A DNA stretch of 64,000 nt from Forficula auricularia (lineage: Eukaryota; Arthropoda; Insecta; Dermaptera; Forficulidae), in the NCBI GenBank assembly GCA_024734495.1, contig JALMQS010000718.1:159925-223924 (forward strand), in the 5' to 3' direction. A program made the position numbers and the translations under genes. Shown here one piece after another: positions 46,945 through 59,150 of this stretch. Position 1 is the stretch's first letter. Each line of letters starts with the position of its first letter. The notes under the pieces were generated by a model that made no database searches, was not told the origin of the DNA, and saw nothing but the letters and a program-made list of their open reading frames with translations.

Positions 46945-47045
46945 TTTATATATGCATATGGCTTATTTGCATCAAGCAGAGAAGAGAACCTCATTGATTT
47001 CTCTTTATGAATAAACAACTCTGCTACTCTCGGCAAACAAAATCT
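46945..47045 (+). repeat. Dispersed repeat T
   Basis: TTGCATCAAGCAGAGAAGAG, TTGATTTCTCTTTATGA and CTGCTACTCTCGGCAAA. Confidence 0.7.
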
Positions 47046-47308
47046 TTTCAAAGAAAACTATTTGGTTTTTTAGTGATTTAATTTCCTTAGAATACTGAAA
47101 ATTTTAAGAAACATCTTATGTATTTAATAAAACAGAAGATTATTATTTTTTGATTATCCCAAATAATATAGGCTTGAAGAAATAAATAAATAATTGTAAA
47201 GTTAAGGACAAATAATAAAAAAGGGCGCTTTTATAAGCATAGATAACGCCTGACCACAGCAACCTGTGCCAACTTGCATTGAAACATGTTAGTACTTGTA
47301 TACTAAGG

Positions 47309-47447
47309 TCGGTCGTCCACTGAAAGCGACAACGCGCTACGACAATGAGCCAATACTCTATTTACTAAATACTACTACTACTCTACTCCATTTGTTAATT
47401 GTCATGCTTCATCTCCGTAGCGCGTAGTCGCTTGCAGTGGACGATTG
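47309..47447. mobile_element. Short foldback MITE
   Basis: CGTCCACTGAAAGCGAC and CGCGCTACG face their complements (CGTAGCGCGTAGTCGCTTGC) across a CTA-rich centre. Confidence 0.65.
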
Positions 47448-47459
47448 GAGTAAGGCGCC

Positions 47460-49370
47460 GCTTTTATCATAATTGCCTACTGATTATTGAAAAAAAAATT
47501 AAAATTATAGCGTACATTAGCTTGAACACCGAATCTTATAAAAGTATTTACTTTTTTCTATATTTATTTACTTAAGGTAGTTGTTTCGCGACAATATTAG
47601 CAAAAAGTTAATGTTAGAGTATATAGAACAGTCAATAAGGATTCATAATTCATAAGTCCAAAACTTTTTGCTGTTTATGTACCGATTCTAACTAATCCCG
47701 TGCTCGTTTGTCAAATCTGGAAACATTGTCCGAGCCTGAATATTTTTTATCATAGAAATGACAGATAAAATACATTATAAATGTCGATTTATCAAACAAA
47801 AAGTTCTTAATAAACGATTAAAAGCTGTCCCGACAATGGCTGAAGCGAAAAAACGATAAAAACATACTAAAGTTAACCCACTTTTTAGGTTAAATAAATG
47901 CTTTGTTGCCAGCTTCTTTGTAGTGTAAATTTTTCTTCATACAATTCATTTCATTATTTATTCATTATTATCTCAGAAACTGTGTTGTAACTATGAATCA
48001 AAATTGTCTTAAAATATGTGGTTATTTTTTAATGTTGGTTTAGTTTTTTATAAAAATGGTAAGACGAGTTTCTTATTTATAATTAAAAATGTATGTAAAC
48101 TTTCCGAAATGCCGTATAGTGCAATGTATAAGGGTCTGAAAAACTCTAATTTTGGAATTTAATATCTCTGGAACTATATTGTTCATAAATTTCGTTTTGT
48201 CAGCAATCGATGCAGAAGTATTTAAATAATAATCTGTATAAATTTCAAAAAAAATCCTAAGAAAACCCATATGGTGAAACAACTACCTTAAGGCAACGTA
48301 TCCACACAACGTGACCCATTTTTTACCCCTCGGTGACCGCTCGTAGTGCCGTAGTTTTCACGTAGTAATTCATAAATATGGTTTTAAATTATTTTTTGCA
48401 AACTGAAAGTTAAAAAAATTAATTTGGCTCATATTTGTCTTTATTAATACGGCGCTTGCCGCACGAGTAATTTGAATATAGTACCTCGAAAAAGCGTGAG
48501 ATTTCCCTAGAGGATATTGACTACGTGACGAAGACCTAAGACCCCCCCCCTGAACGTATCCCATAATTTAGGTACGTTCCCTAACACCATATTTTTTTAT
48601 TTTATTTTTTTAGATAAAAATGAATTGAAGATTCATATTATTGACAGATATAGATATCAAATAGTTCTCAGCCATGCACGCAATCAACGATTAACTTTAG
48701 AGTCAATATAGGGAATATTTGAACTAAAGAAATTAATTTTTCTAAATGTTCAGGATTTATAAGGCGAAAAAATACTTTGAGCATTTATTTAAATGAAAAT
48801 ATACAAATACTTTTACCTACACTATTTTTAAACAGGAAAGAAAATGGGTTAGTTTAACCTGAGATGGATAAAACGGCCACGTAATTAAGTAATATCTGAT
48901 GAAACAATTGAAATTTTTGTGTGAGATTATATTTATTTCAATTTTCAAGAAAAATTACGCATTTTTTTTTATTTATTAAAAAAAAAATATCTACAGGAAA
49001 TTGCCATTTAAATAGAACTCCGCAAATTGCAAGAAAAAAGCACATAATTGAATTCTAATTAAATAAGAAATGATTTTTTTTTATTCCTGTCTTATAATCA
49101 TTTTTTCTTAAAGTCTTTTTTCCCTTCATGCCTCATTGTTTTAATAATTTTCATTTCCTCAATTTCCCATGTATAATATCTATATATACATGATGAAGAA
49201 AGTTTCTAATATATAACATAATAATAAATGTTAAATCAAATTTTTTCGATACAAGAAGCCGTTCAATCGAGAGAGATGAGAATAATGGTTAAAAAAAAGG
49301 GTGGAGGTGTTACTACAGGGATGAAAGGGATGTTTAAAAAAATAATAAGTGAGCAAGAGAAAGGGGTGAA
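47460..49370. other. No gene seen; one possible transposon block
   Basis: The segment 48290-48570 is GC-richer with GCAACGTATCCACAC and a C9 run and may be a DNA-transposon piece. The rest is AT-rich and unexplained. Confidence 0.35.
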
Positions 49371-49374
49371 AAAG

Positions 49375-49398
49375 AGAGAGAGAGAGAGAGAGAGAGAA
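49375..49398 (+). repeat. (GA)n microsatellite
   Basis: About 12 GA units. The ORF through it reads as RERERE and is not a gene. Confidence 0.9.
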
Positions 49399-49687
49399 AG
49401 TAAGAACAAAGTGATATTGAGAAAGCTATTAATTCATTCATTAGAAGTGGGCGAGGTCGTGAGGGCAAAGGCACCCACCCTGAGTGATACGCGCAGGGGG
49501 GAGTAGGAACTACACCGCCGATTTCATTAACTTTTTTTTAATTAGCACTCACATTATATCTTATATAACAGTATAAAACCCTCAAAAAAAAGATTTGATT
49601 TTAATTTTGATTTAATTTAAGGTGCCATCTTTCATCTATATATTAGCAAGTAGATACAGACAGATGGATAGTATCGAAAATACAAGT

Positions 49688-49900
49688 TGAAGGAGACCAT
49701 AAAAGAGTGTGTCTTCTGCTGGAATGATAAATTAACCTAGCCACATGAAAGATTTTAACCTTTCATTCATAAATTAATTCCTATGAATCCATTTTAATAG
49801 ACTGATGAAGAGGTCAAAGCCCTCGAAACTATAGTCTCGTTTTAAATAAATAAAATTTATAATTCCAACAGAAGACACTCTTTATTGTCTCCTTCAATAT
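49688..49900. mobile_element. Foldback element, copy of the 17.6-kb family
   Basis: The ends TTGAAGGAGACCATAAAAGA and ATTGTCTCCTTCAA match the 17.6-kb element. The left inner arm is deleted, leaving one motif. Confidence 0.78.
49796..49838 (+). ncRNA. Hammerhead-like ribozyme motif
   Basis: CTGATGA at 49802-49808, stem GAGG 49810-49813 with CCTC 49821-49824, GAA 49825-49827, palindrome ACTATAGT 49828-49835. Stem I is short. Confidence 0.45.
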
Positions 49901-50289
49901 ATAAAAATTCTGCTACTCTCGGCAAAAAACTTTCAATTTAATGAAAATACAAGTATTTAAAATATCTATTTTTGATACCCTTTGTACTTTGGACCGAAAA
50001 TACTCATTTACAATGTAATTTGTATTTTGAATCTAAATACCTACATGTTTTCTGGTATTTTGTATGTTGAAAATATTCAAATTAGATTTTATTTTTATAT
50101 TTAGTGATTAGATCAAGAAGTTACTTGCAGTGTCGGCAAAATTGATAGGCCGATTTAAATTATATACAATTTTAATTTTTTCATGATTAAGACAATTGTT
50201 TAAAGAAATTGATTGACAATTGTTTAAAGAAATTGAAAAGTTTTTATTTTGCCGAGAGTAACAGAGTTGTTGATTCATAAAGAGAAACA

Positions 50290-50720
50290 AAGAGGTTTAT
50301 TTATTTATTTATTCATAATTTTACAATTTAACTTTACACTATGCTCTGAGGCAGTTTGCCTCATATGAGCAGTAAAAAAGAATAATTAACATAAAACAAA
50401 GAGGAGAAAAATAAAAACAAGTGTGTGCGAAAAAGAAAGCTACAGCGAAAGGAAGGTGAGAGAGCCAGCAGGGGGCAAAAGATACACCATAAAAGAGAGA
50501 CGCCAAAAAAGAGACGCTCACTCCCGAAACCTGCCCCCACGAATACATGCCAAGAGACCACGATTGAATATAAGTGATAATGAAGATGAACGGGTGAATG
50601 AAGGTAATGAATTCCACAGTCGGGCAGCAGTGACAGTGAATATGTGAATATATATGTGTGTGTTTATTTGCATCAATGAGAAGACAACCTCTTTGTTTCT
50701 CTTTATGAACTGTATAAAGC
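50290..50720 (-). pseudogene. Second LINE family, 3' end with a TTTA-repeat tail
   Basis: Minus strand: FTVTAARLWNSLPSFTRSSS precedes a 3' UTR that ends in (ATAA)n (50297-50322 on the plus strand reads TTTA repeats). The LWNSLP motif is typical of LINE ORF2 ends. The repeat tail suggests a CR1/L2/RTE-like mode of priming. Antisense ORFs over this block are shadows. Confidence 0.72.
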
Positions 50721-50989
50721 GCTGATTCATATAGTTTCGACTGAATAAAAAACCCATCTTCATGTATACATTGAAAAAAACATTGCTTTATTAGACATAA
50801 AAATCTTATAATTATCAGATATATTTGTTATTACAATTTTTATGTTGGTGTTTGCTAAACGTTTGTGAGCATGAGCAATCCTTCTAATCGAAAATCATCA
50901 TTTCTAGTTTAATTTCTATTTTGAATCAAAATACATGGTTTCAAGTATTTTGTATTTTGAAAATATTCAAAATATATTTTATTTTTATG

Positions 50990-51192
50990 TTACACACACT
51001 GAGACATGGGGGACTGCTTAGGGATATCTTGGAGGGGGAAAGAAAAGGGGAAGGGGAAGGCCCAGATTAGAATATTTCAACCAAATAATTGGGGATATGG
51101 GATTCGAGACATTTAGAGAGGTCAAACAGCTGGCGGTGGACAGAGTCGAGTGGAGACGTGTGGTTGCATCAAACCAGTCTTAGGATTGTATA
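50990..51192 (+). pseudogene. Third LINE fragment, ORF2 C-terminus
   Basis: GKKRGRGRPRLEYFNQIIGD then TFREVKQLAVDRVEWRRVVA and a stop. The basic GK.RGRPR stretch followed by a 'LAxDRxxWR' end is a common LINE ORF2 C-terminus. The start is frameshifted and the rest is missing. Confidence 0.72.
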
Positions 51193-51549
51193 CTCAATGA
51201 TAATGATGATGTTACTGTTTGCTATGCGTTCTTATTCTCCGCCTCGAACAATCCTTCTAGTGACTCCGCTTGCTCTGGCTTTCGACCCAAAATGCCTCGG
51301 GCTCACCTCGGTAAAGCCATATATTATACAATAAAACTAAGCCACTAGTAAATTATCTTTGAAGGCACAATTTAAAAGATAAATAGTATTAATAATTCTT
51401 AAACATCAAAAACTAAAATTGAAGATTTTCAAAGTGAAATTTATCAGAACAAAAAATAGTTTTATTTTTCATTTGGGTGAGAATTAAATGATTGTCATTC
51501 AAAGAATTAGAATAATAGCAATGAGCTTCTGTAGTTCTGTTTGTTTCAG

Positions 51550-51630
51550 CACCGGCCTTTTAGGAGTATAGTTGCAGCCAAGATAGGGACGACTATTAGA
51601 AAGTCGGCAAGCCTATACCTACATGTATAA
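51550..51630 (+). other. Candidate terminal exon
   Basis: An acceptor TTCTGTTTGTTTCAG is followed by HRPFRSIVAAKIGTTIRKSA and, shortly after, a stop. It is GC-balanced, with no upstream partner found. Weak. Confidence 0.22.
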
Positions 51631-51634
51631 CTTT

Positions 51635-54380
51635 TTAACTTCTAATTCACCATTCAATTGTTTTCCGCCATTATTATATCATTACATATTATGTTATCTT
51701 TGCCAATCAAACAATGGGGGATCCTGCAAATCAGTTAGAAGCCAGACAGGCAAAATTCGCCATTTTAGATGAAAATATTTTAATGTTTTGAAAGAAATTT
51801 CAAACAAGTTGTGAACTTTGTAAATCAGGATTCGATTCGTTCATTGCCAGGGAGAGTAATCCATTGTATGCCGCAACAAACTAAAAAAAATTATCATATA
51901 TAAACTTCAGAAGAAACTGAATCAACTTACTCCTTCCCGCCCATACATTTCTCTTTCTTCTATAAAATAATTTTTTTCCCAGTTTAATTTTCTCCTCTCC
52001 CTCTTTTTTAAAGGTAAAAATTACTTCCACCTAAGTTCAAACAATAAATATTTTTCTATTTTCTATTTAACTAATCAATCCAATTAATAGTATTAAAAAA
52101 ATCTATTGAACTGTGGCAAAAATTTTGGGACTCCTCTTCAGAATCGAGAGGTTTCTATTTACACTCTGTTATGCTCAGAATTAGATGTTAATCGTGGTTT
52201 CATGACAGTCGGTTATATAGAAGGGTAATAGTCCTATAATAGTCCTAATTGTACGGTTGAGAAAGGGTCACGCGGCCGCCCCCAGAAAACTTGTTTCAAT
52301 TTCATTTAAGAGACACTCCTTTTTGTGTCTGTGATGGCATCCAAATGGGTGATGTCAATCACATTTTTCTGGGGTGCTCAAAAAATTTTGGAGCCATTGA
52401 CTTATTTTATAAAAGATCTTCTTAAATATACCATTCCCTACGAGATACAAGAGGCTCTAATCTAAGTCTTCTTCTTCCCCCTTTTCCCATCTTGCTCTTT
52501 ACCAGTAATGGTTATGGTTACCCAGGGACAGTTCTGTATTTCAGCAGTCTGTCCCCGAAATTTTACGGTACGTACAAATTTTCTGTATTCATTTTTTTAG
52601 TCCTGTATTTCCTTATTATTTTTTTTTTTACTGTTATTTAAACATTTTATTAGTTTGCAAAATTGCAAGAGTCAAAAATATACTAATAGAATAATAATAT
52701 ATAATAATAGAAATAGAAGAAAAATAGGGTAAGACAAATGATCAAATAAAAATTTATTTGATAATCATTAAAACACAAACAAATTAAAATTTAGAATTTA
52801 AATATGAAAAAAAATGTCTCTAGTCTAGACAAACGACAAAGATACAATTATAATTAAAATAACAAAACATAATAGTAGAAATAAATGTTTACTTATTGAT
52901 ATTTAATAAAATATGTAAGTTTCAAGTTTTTTAGTTTTGATTTTGTTACGTCATGAAGACTTTATTTTTGTTTCTTGTTCTTTTCGCTTTAAGCAATTCT
53001 TTTTGTTCAATTGTTTTTTTTCACCGTTTCAATAAATAATTTATGAAATAATCCAACAAAAGAGTTTTGCTATTTTTGCTGTTTATGTGGATGTTATAAT
53101 TCCCACTTTTCTCCCCAATTTTGCTCCCAAAAATATGGTCACCGTAGTCATAGCTTGCTCATGATAAAAAATTTTTCTTGAATTATTATTGAATTAAACA
53201 AAACCCCCAAAAGTATCTGGAATTCTAAAAACGATGCGGAATTTCCATAGCTATTCAATTACACACCCATGCATATCTGCTAGAATAATATTATTATTTT
53301 CCGATCTTAACAAAAAGATGAGAAAGTTTGGTAGAGAATGGAATTTTCAAATTTCTCCTTGTGTTGGATTTCTCTTAAACAAAAAAGATAATGCGGTTGA
53401 GAGAAAATCTAATTATCTTCTTACTATCAACATTCTTGGAAGTAAACCACATTTTAATTTACCACTCTATTATTAATTTTATTAAATTAATAAATATTCA
53501 AAAGGCAATTGAATCGTAATTTAGAGATTGTTATTAACTATAAGTTATCAGTCTAAACACATTCAAAACTCTACTACTAATGATAGTAATGAAAGAATCT
53601 CTTGTACTCTAGAAATAAAATAATAGAGCCTTAATAATACTTATGAGCTGACTCGTTGGGTCTCGAGGAGAGATGCAGAAAGCAAACTCTTTTATCTGTA
53701 AGAATTGTGAATAAGTGTATAAGTTAGATTTAGTAATTTTTCAAAGTTAAACTTCTTCATAAAATCAAGATTTTAAATAGAAAATTCGTTTTATGCATTC
53801 CCAGTTAATCCTATGAGTTAGGCAAGATCCTTGCACTATAAGCAACAACTCAGCTTAGTTAATCAATTTTGTTCGAAATTCGACTTAAAAACTTTTTTAC
53901 AATTCCTACAGATATACAAGTCATTTAGAAACTAACTATATATTTATTGATAGTTTTTAAGGAACATAGTTTGAGTTCGTGGTGTTACATTAATTAAGAA
54001 TAGTTGAATTAAATATATGCAAGGGGTATTTGTGAACCACTCCTTGCATGTATTCAATCCATCTATTATTAAATATTTATTCGTTTTCGATTGGCTTCTT
54101 ATATTAGTTCACAAAGGAGTACTCGTAAATCGCATATATTAACAAAATGAGTCTTTAGAAGAGCATTAATTATTTAATTTAAATAATATCATTGCAAGTT
54201 TGATACTTAAGTAGTTGAATTGTTTAATAATTCAAAAGTTGAAATCACCTAGATTGGATATTTATAGTAAGATAATCTCACCAGAATGCTCAAAAACATC
54301 ATTGTAGTAACTTAACTATTCGCAAAAACGAAAAATTACCTAAATTTAGAAAAAATCACTAGAAAATATCTTCTAATTCT
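51635..54380. other. AT-rich DNA, no gene supported
   Basis: A GC-rich patch at 52260-52300 (CACGCGGCCGCCCCCAG) may be a transposon end. An 80-codon AT-rich ORF at 53234 lacks any support. Confidence 0.35.
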
Positions 54381-54399
54381 TTATTCGAACTATTATGAA

Positions 54400-54500
54400 T
54401 GTTTTGGGGTTCCGTAGAAAGCTAGAACGTAACCCTATAGTGACGCTACAATGTCTGTCTTGTTTGCCTGTCCGTTTGCATAAGCATTCAAGCTTGTAAA
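54400..54500 (+). repeat. Repeat with GGTTCCGTAGA / GTCTGTCTTG text
   Basis: This text is of a kind seen widely as a dispersed repeat in insects. An S core follows near 54690. Confidence 0.4.
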
Positions 54501-54771
54501 CTAAAGAAATGGCAAACCTGAAATTTACAAGTATAGTGACCTAAAAGGGATGCCCAAAAATAATTTAAAATGTTAATATTTTCAAACAAAATCATTTGAA
54601 AGATCTTTACCCTAGAAGAGTCCCATATTTAAAAAGAGGTTCTTTCGTAAATGGTTATAAATTATTTTATTAAATAGGGGGCAGGTATATGATAGAGTTA
54701 TGAGGATGGCCACATTAGTGTATTTTAAAACATTTTCGCATCCACCAGAGGTCTCCTAGGTACCACTTAAG

Positions 54772-55199
54772 TACAGTGACTCTATAGGGACAGTGGAGAC
54801 ACGTAGGGTCATCCGCCATTTTTAGTCTTATTTTATTTTGAAGAATATTCGGAAATTTAAGATAATATTATTATTATTACCTTTTATTTTTAATTAAATA
54901 GTTTTTAATATATTTCAGATATTATTATTAAGCACATAATATCCATTGGCTTTCAATTTTAATTCAATGATAACTATTTCTTTATAAATTTTGCAATACA
55001 CCTACTCTTCGTGAATCTGAGAAGACTGGCTAAATGCGCATTAGTTCCCGATGCCAAGGGGTAGAAAAAAATTAATATGTGTAAAGAATGTGTTTAAATA
55101 TTAATTTTCTTAAATTTCCTCATATTGTTCAATTTAAAATAAGACTACAAATGGCGGATGACCCTACGTGTCGCCACTGTCCCCATAGAGTCACTGTAC
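54772..55199. mobile_element. Tc1/mariner-type MITE with TA target site
   Basis: Terminal repeats of about 70 bp start CAGTGACTCTATAGGGACAG and are preceded and followed by TA. The inner part is non-coding. TA duplication places it with Tc1/mariner-like elements. Confidence 0.78.
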
Positions 55200-55204
55200 A
55201 CTAT

Positions 55205-56615
55205 AGTACTAGTATAGTAGTAGGCATACTACACGTTGAGAACCACTACCGAATGATAACATGATATTTTATTTGGGCCTGGCTATTAAAAAGAGTATCT
55301 TTAATAAAAAAAATACCTAACTTCTAAAAGAAAACATTTTTGCTGATTTATTTTGCCATCTCTCAGTGATAATGTTTATCTTTACAATTCATTTATCATT
55401 CAATTAATGTTCTTCCATTCTTAATTGGCATCCCTCCTCTTCTCCACCACTACCCCTCGCCTTCTTCAATTCTTCTGGTTACTTTGGGCTTTTTTTAACT
55501 CTCCATTTCACGAATGACTGGATATACGACTTATTCTTTTTTTCTCCTTACCCCATCGCATTCAAAGATGGCGTCAATCAACCGGAATTGTTTTCACACG
55601 AGAGAAGAAAAAACTTGAGAAAAACGAGAGAGTGAAGGGGTTTGGGTTTGGTTGCTGGTGGTTTGGTAATTTCCATTCTATGCTCGTGGTCTTTTTTTTA
55701 TTTTCTTCCTTTGGGTTTGTTTTTTAATTCGAGAAACAGAAAAAAAGAGAGAGAGAGAAGGAAAGCTTTTTTTAGTGGGGGTGGCTAATATTGGAAATAC
55801 AAACCTAAAAGATACAGAAAGGGAATATTCCAATTGAGTTTTGAAGGAATATCATTAACGTTTTTTCGCTTATTTTTTTTTTTCAATCTCCAACTTTTAG
55901 AACAAGTGGAATAGATAGGTGAAGAGTGGGGGAAGAGGGGCAAGACAGAGAAAAAGCAGCACTGAAAGCACCGGTAGAATATTCCGCCGGTGTTTTTGGC
56001 AGGTCCGGTAAACAAGTACATGGATATAATATGATTAGATGTTAAACTTTACTTCGAATTTTATTATTCAAAGTCGGTTCGGTTGTGTTGAATAGACAGC
56101 CAGTATCAGAATGAAGGGGGGGGGGGTTCAACTAAGATAAATTTCGAAAATGGATAGACTATTTATTTTCTAATTAGCATGTCAAAATAGAAATGGGATT
56201 TATCAACGAGTTATTAAATTAAATAATAATAACCCTAACCAGGAATTATTATAGTCTGTTGAGATTAATATCTGAATTTCCGAAACCTGCCCCAGAAAAT
56301 TTTTTCAGGGTTATAAAAAAATTGTTTTTCCTAGTTCGTATAATTCAAATTAATAATGAACGAATGGCATTTCAGTTATTAGTTATGGCTAAATAATATT
56401 TGACTTCTGATTTTTTTAATAAATTAGTTATTAGTGCATCCATCTTTTTCAAGCTCTCACCATTCGAGAGAACATCTCGGGCTCACCTCTCGTTCCCTAA
56501 CGATGTTACCGACCTTATCATATGCGTCAGCATAATCTCTCTCTCGTACTAAGGCCTCGATAATCGTATTGTTTCTTTCCATTGTTGTTATTTCTTATTA
56601 TTTCTTATATTATTT
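55205..56615. other. No gene seen
   Basis: A pyrimidine-rich block at 55420-55560 and the short frame at 55568 (CAAAGATGGCG context) lack splice or domain support. A G9 run lies near 56118. Confidence 0.35.
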
Positions 56616-56621
56616 GTATTG

Positions 56622-56812
56622 GGGCCGGGCGGGCTAGGGGTTAGAATGTCAGCTTGCTAACAAAGTGGACCTGGGTTCGAATCCGACTCGAGGCGTCCGG
56701 GTAATACCTGACCCGGGGGGGGGGGGTGGTAGAGACAAAATTAAATTAAATAATTTGTATTGTAATTGGCTTATGGCTAGAAAGGCCGAAAAGCAAAAAA
56801 AAAATATTTGTA
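56622..56812 (+). mobile_element. tRNA-derived SINE
   Basis: The head GGGCTAGGGGTTAGAA is followed by a perfect B box GGTTCGAATCC (56674-56684), a G-run, a short body and an A-rich tail. The cloverleaf is poor, so it is not a working tRNA. Confidence 0.72.
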
Positions 56813-57054
56813 TTATATATTTACTCCAAACCAACGTTAAATAAACGTGTTATATATATAATTTTATTAGCTTCATTCATTCTCCGGCGTTTTCCATAAA
56901 TTTCACATTCTTTAGGGTTGTCTTCAGTCCGGCCCTGAAGAATAGATGGCAACAATGGCTCTCCCCATCAAGCCCTTTGTGTTCGCCCGAAAATTTTGAA
57001 AAATCTGACTTACGATGTTTTGCAAGAAAGAGGGATATATATTTTTTGTGATAT

Positions 57055-57245
57055 GTCAATGTTAAAGCTTGTTTATTAAAAGATATGATTAAGGTAAAAA
57101 CAACTAGATTGCACATTATTAATGATAAAATATTTTGTTGTTATAATAAACTAGTCCCTCAACATAATTATTATAAAGGTCAAACCTTCAAAACTATATA
57201 GTTGCTATCAAATAAATTATAGATATTTATATTCGTTTTAATTAC
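57055..57245. repeat. Degraded copy of the 26.8-kb foldback family
   Basis: Retains AAGGTCAAACCTTCAAAACT and TCAAATAAATTATAGATATT-like text. The partner arm is lost. Confidence 0.45.
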
Positions 57246-57419
57246 GGTGACAATATTTTTTGGGGGAAATAAAGGACATATCGAAGAAAATAAAAAAAAT
57301 ACCTTATAAAATTCATAAGTTTATAACATTTATTACGAAAATAGTAGCGTTTAAATTTTAAACGTTCTTAATTATTACACATACACACACATTGTAAAAA
57401 TTTAAATAAATTAAATTGA

Positions 57420-57672
57420 AAGTTTTTTGCCGAGAGTAGCAGAATTTTTATATATTGAAGAAGACAATAAAAAAGTGTGTCTTCTGCTGGAATTATAAAT
57501 TTTATTTATTTATAACGAGACTATAGTTTCGAGGGCTTTGCCCTCTTCATCACTCTATTACAATGGATTCACAGGAATTAACTTATGAAAGGCCTCGAAA
57601 CTATAGTCTCGTTATAAATAAATAAAATTTATAATTCCAGCAGAAGGCACACTCTTTTATTGTCTCCTTCAA
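57420..57672. mobile_element. Foldback element, third copy of the 17.6-kb family
   Basis: Both ends and GAGACTATAGTTTCGAGGGC are present. The minus-strand core (57517-57558) reads GTGATGA and the plus-strand half is deleted before GAAACTATAGTCTCG. A T repeat abuts the left end, as it does at 17565 and at 49905. Confidence 0.78.
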
Positions 57673-57786
57673 TTTAAATAACATTAATTTTGATACTTTG
57701 CAATTTTTCAATATGTGGGCAGGACAATTAACGCCCATCAATTTACTTGATTGTTTCATTTGAAATAAAACATTCTTTCCTTTTCT

Positions 57787-58032
57787 CTAGGAAACATCAA
57801 AATTGCTGTTGCTATTGTCAGCAGACAAAGCGAGAAATTTATTAGTAATTTCAAATTTTGACAGTAATTCCTTGATGAAATTTGCTAATATATCTGAAGT
57901 TTTTCCAGAAAGATTATTTATATTCAAAACTTTTACTCTGACACCGCTATTGGGTAAAAAATATTTGACCAAAATAGTGCACAATTTGGTATTACTATGA
58001 TTAGAACAATTCGAATAAATAGTTATATGCAT
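57787..58032 (-). pseudogene. hAT-derived transposase fragment (DUF4371/ZMYM-like)
   Basis: The minus frame reads NHSNTKLCTILVKYFLPNSG, then NLSGKTSDILANFIKELLSK and KFLALSADNSNSNF. The order 'N-x-K-x-x-x-x-L-V-x-Y-F' and 'ADNTNTNF' is the catalytic-core region of hAT transposases of the DUF4371/ZMYM6-like class, including one conserved acidic residue in SADN. It stops right after NSNFDVS. The N-terminal zinc finger and C-terminal dimerisation part are absent. Confidence 0.75.
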
Positions 58033-58119
58033 CGACTTTACAAAATAAAGGACAAAACGCCTATTTTAGAAAATAAATAAATTATTATTATCATTTCCGT
58101 CTATAATTTGTATTAATTT

Positions 58120-58330
58120 GAAAGCTTATATTAGGAAAATAAGGACACGTTTTATGTGTGACTTTTTATATTTATCAGCCAACGTTTCGTCGATTTTTTC
58201 TTCAGGGCTTCATAGTCACGTCGCACATATTTGAAGCCCTGACTGAAGAAGTCGGTAAAGTCGACGAAACGTTGGCTGATCAATAAAAAAGTCACACATA
58301 AAAACTTGTCCTTATTTTCCTATTATAAAC
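58120..58330. mobile_element. Foldback element with two hammerhead-like motifs head to head
   Basis: Inverted arms run from AGGAAAATAAGGACA to its complement. The minus core (58177-58209) has lost one side of stem II. The plus core (58235-58277) has CTGAAGA preceded by a duplicated CTGA, stem II GTCG/CGAC, ACGT and GGCT. Confidence 0.72.
58235..58277 (+). ncRNA. Hammerhead-like ribozyme motif with a 4-base insertion
   Basis: CTGAAGA 58243-58249, A, GTCG 58251-58254, CGAC 58262-58265, GAA 58266-58268, ACGT 58269-58272, T, GGCT 58274-58277. AGCC at 58235-58238 could form stem I, but a CTGA duplication separates it from the core. Confidence 0.4.
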
Positions 58331-58579
58331 TTTCAAATTAAAATATATAAAATTAGAGGACAGAGCAGTGAAATAAAGGACTGTCCTCTTAAATAAAGAA
58401 CGTAGGGACACCGTAGCTATAATATATATATTATGCTTATTATTATTAGCTTCAGCAGAGGACAACCTTATTGATTTCTTTTTGATGAATAAAAATCTTA
58501 TTTGAGAAATATTTGAACCTGTAATCGGAGGAAATATTGAATCTCCAACCCCTGTTTGTCCAAGCCTCTTTCGCTTACT

Positions 58580-59150
58580 CACTCAATTTCTCTTTCCTTT
58601 CTCAGGACAATAAAATTCCTTATCGCTTGCTAGAATCTTCCTGACTGCCCCGATTCATTAAAATATCAAATAATTTCTTTTTTCCCTCGTCTGTCTTTCC
58701 TCACGAGGTTCGTGCTTGGACTTGAATGTTTTTCTTTTTACTTCTTCGGCTCTCTGTAATTAGTTTATTCGGCCCTAAACAAACAGCCCAGACAGCCGGG
58801 ACCTTTTGACTCCGTTTAAAAAGCAGTTTTCTTGAGATGGGGGCGGAAGCGGGGGCGGTTAAATCTAAGGTAATATCAACTATAACCGCCCCCGTTCTCT
58901 CTCACTCTCAATCCGTCGTGTGCTAATTACTAAATCACGAGGGCAGCCCCTCAGAAACTTTGTCCAAAAAGGGTTTGAGAGGTGGGGGCTGAAGCGGAAG
59001 AAGAAGACGAAGGGTTTTCTTGAGGCCCGCATTACGCGGTCATTCATTAAAAGTTTAAAGCGCGCCACCCTCTCGCCATATCAGCCCTTATTTTAGTACA
59101 CGCCTACTGCTTGTCTATCCTCTCAAATTACGGGCTATAAGGGTCCTGTC
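58580..59150. promoter_or_regulatory. GC-rich island, possible enhancer
   Basis: The largest GC-balanced non-repeat block of the window. It has GGGGGCGG/CCGCCCCC pairs (58840-58890), homeodomain-type TAATTAG and TAATTAC sites, and CCATATCAGCCC. An acceptor-like TTTCCTTTCTCAG at 58594-58606 is followed by only 12 open codons. The antisense 62-codon frame is unsupported. Confidence 0.33.

Noticed and set aside
49228..49506. 92-codon ORF
   Set aside because: It spans the GA microsatellite (RERERE) and shows no other support.
50339..50647. ORFs on both strands near 50.4 kb
   Set aside because: They are shadows of a LINE 3' UTR.
53234..53476. 80-codon ORF
   Set aside because: AT-rich codons, no promoter, splice site or domain; length is within chance for such DNA.
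56649..56684. tRNA-Ser-like gene
   Set aside because: It lacks the long variable arm and a sound acceptor stem, and it has an A-rich SINE tail.
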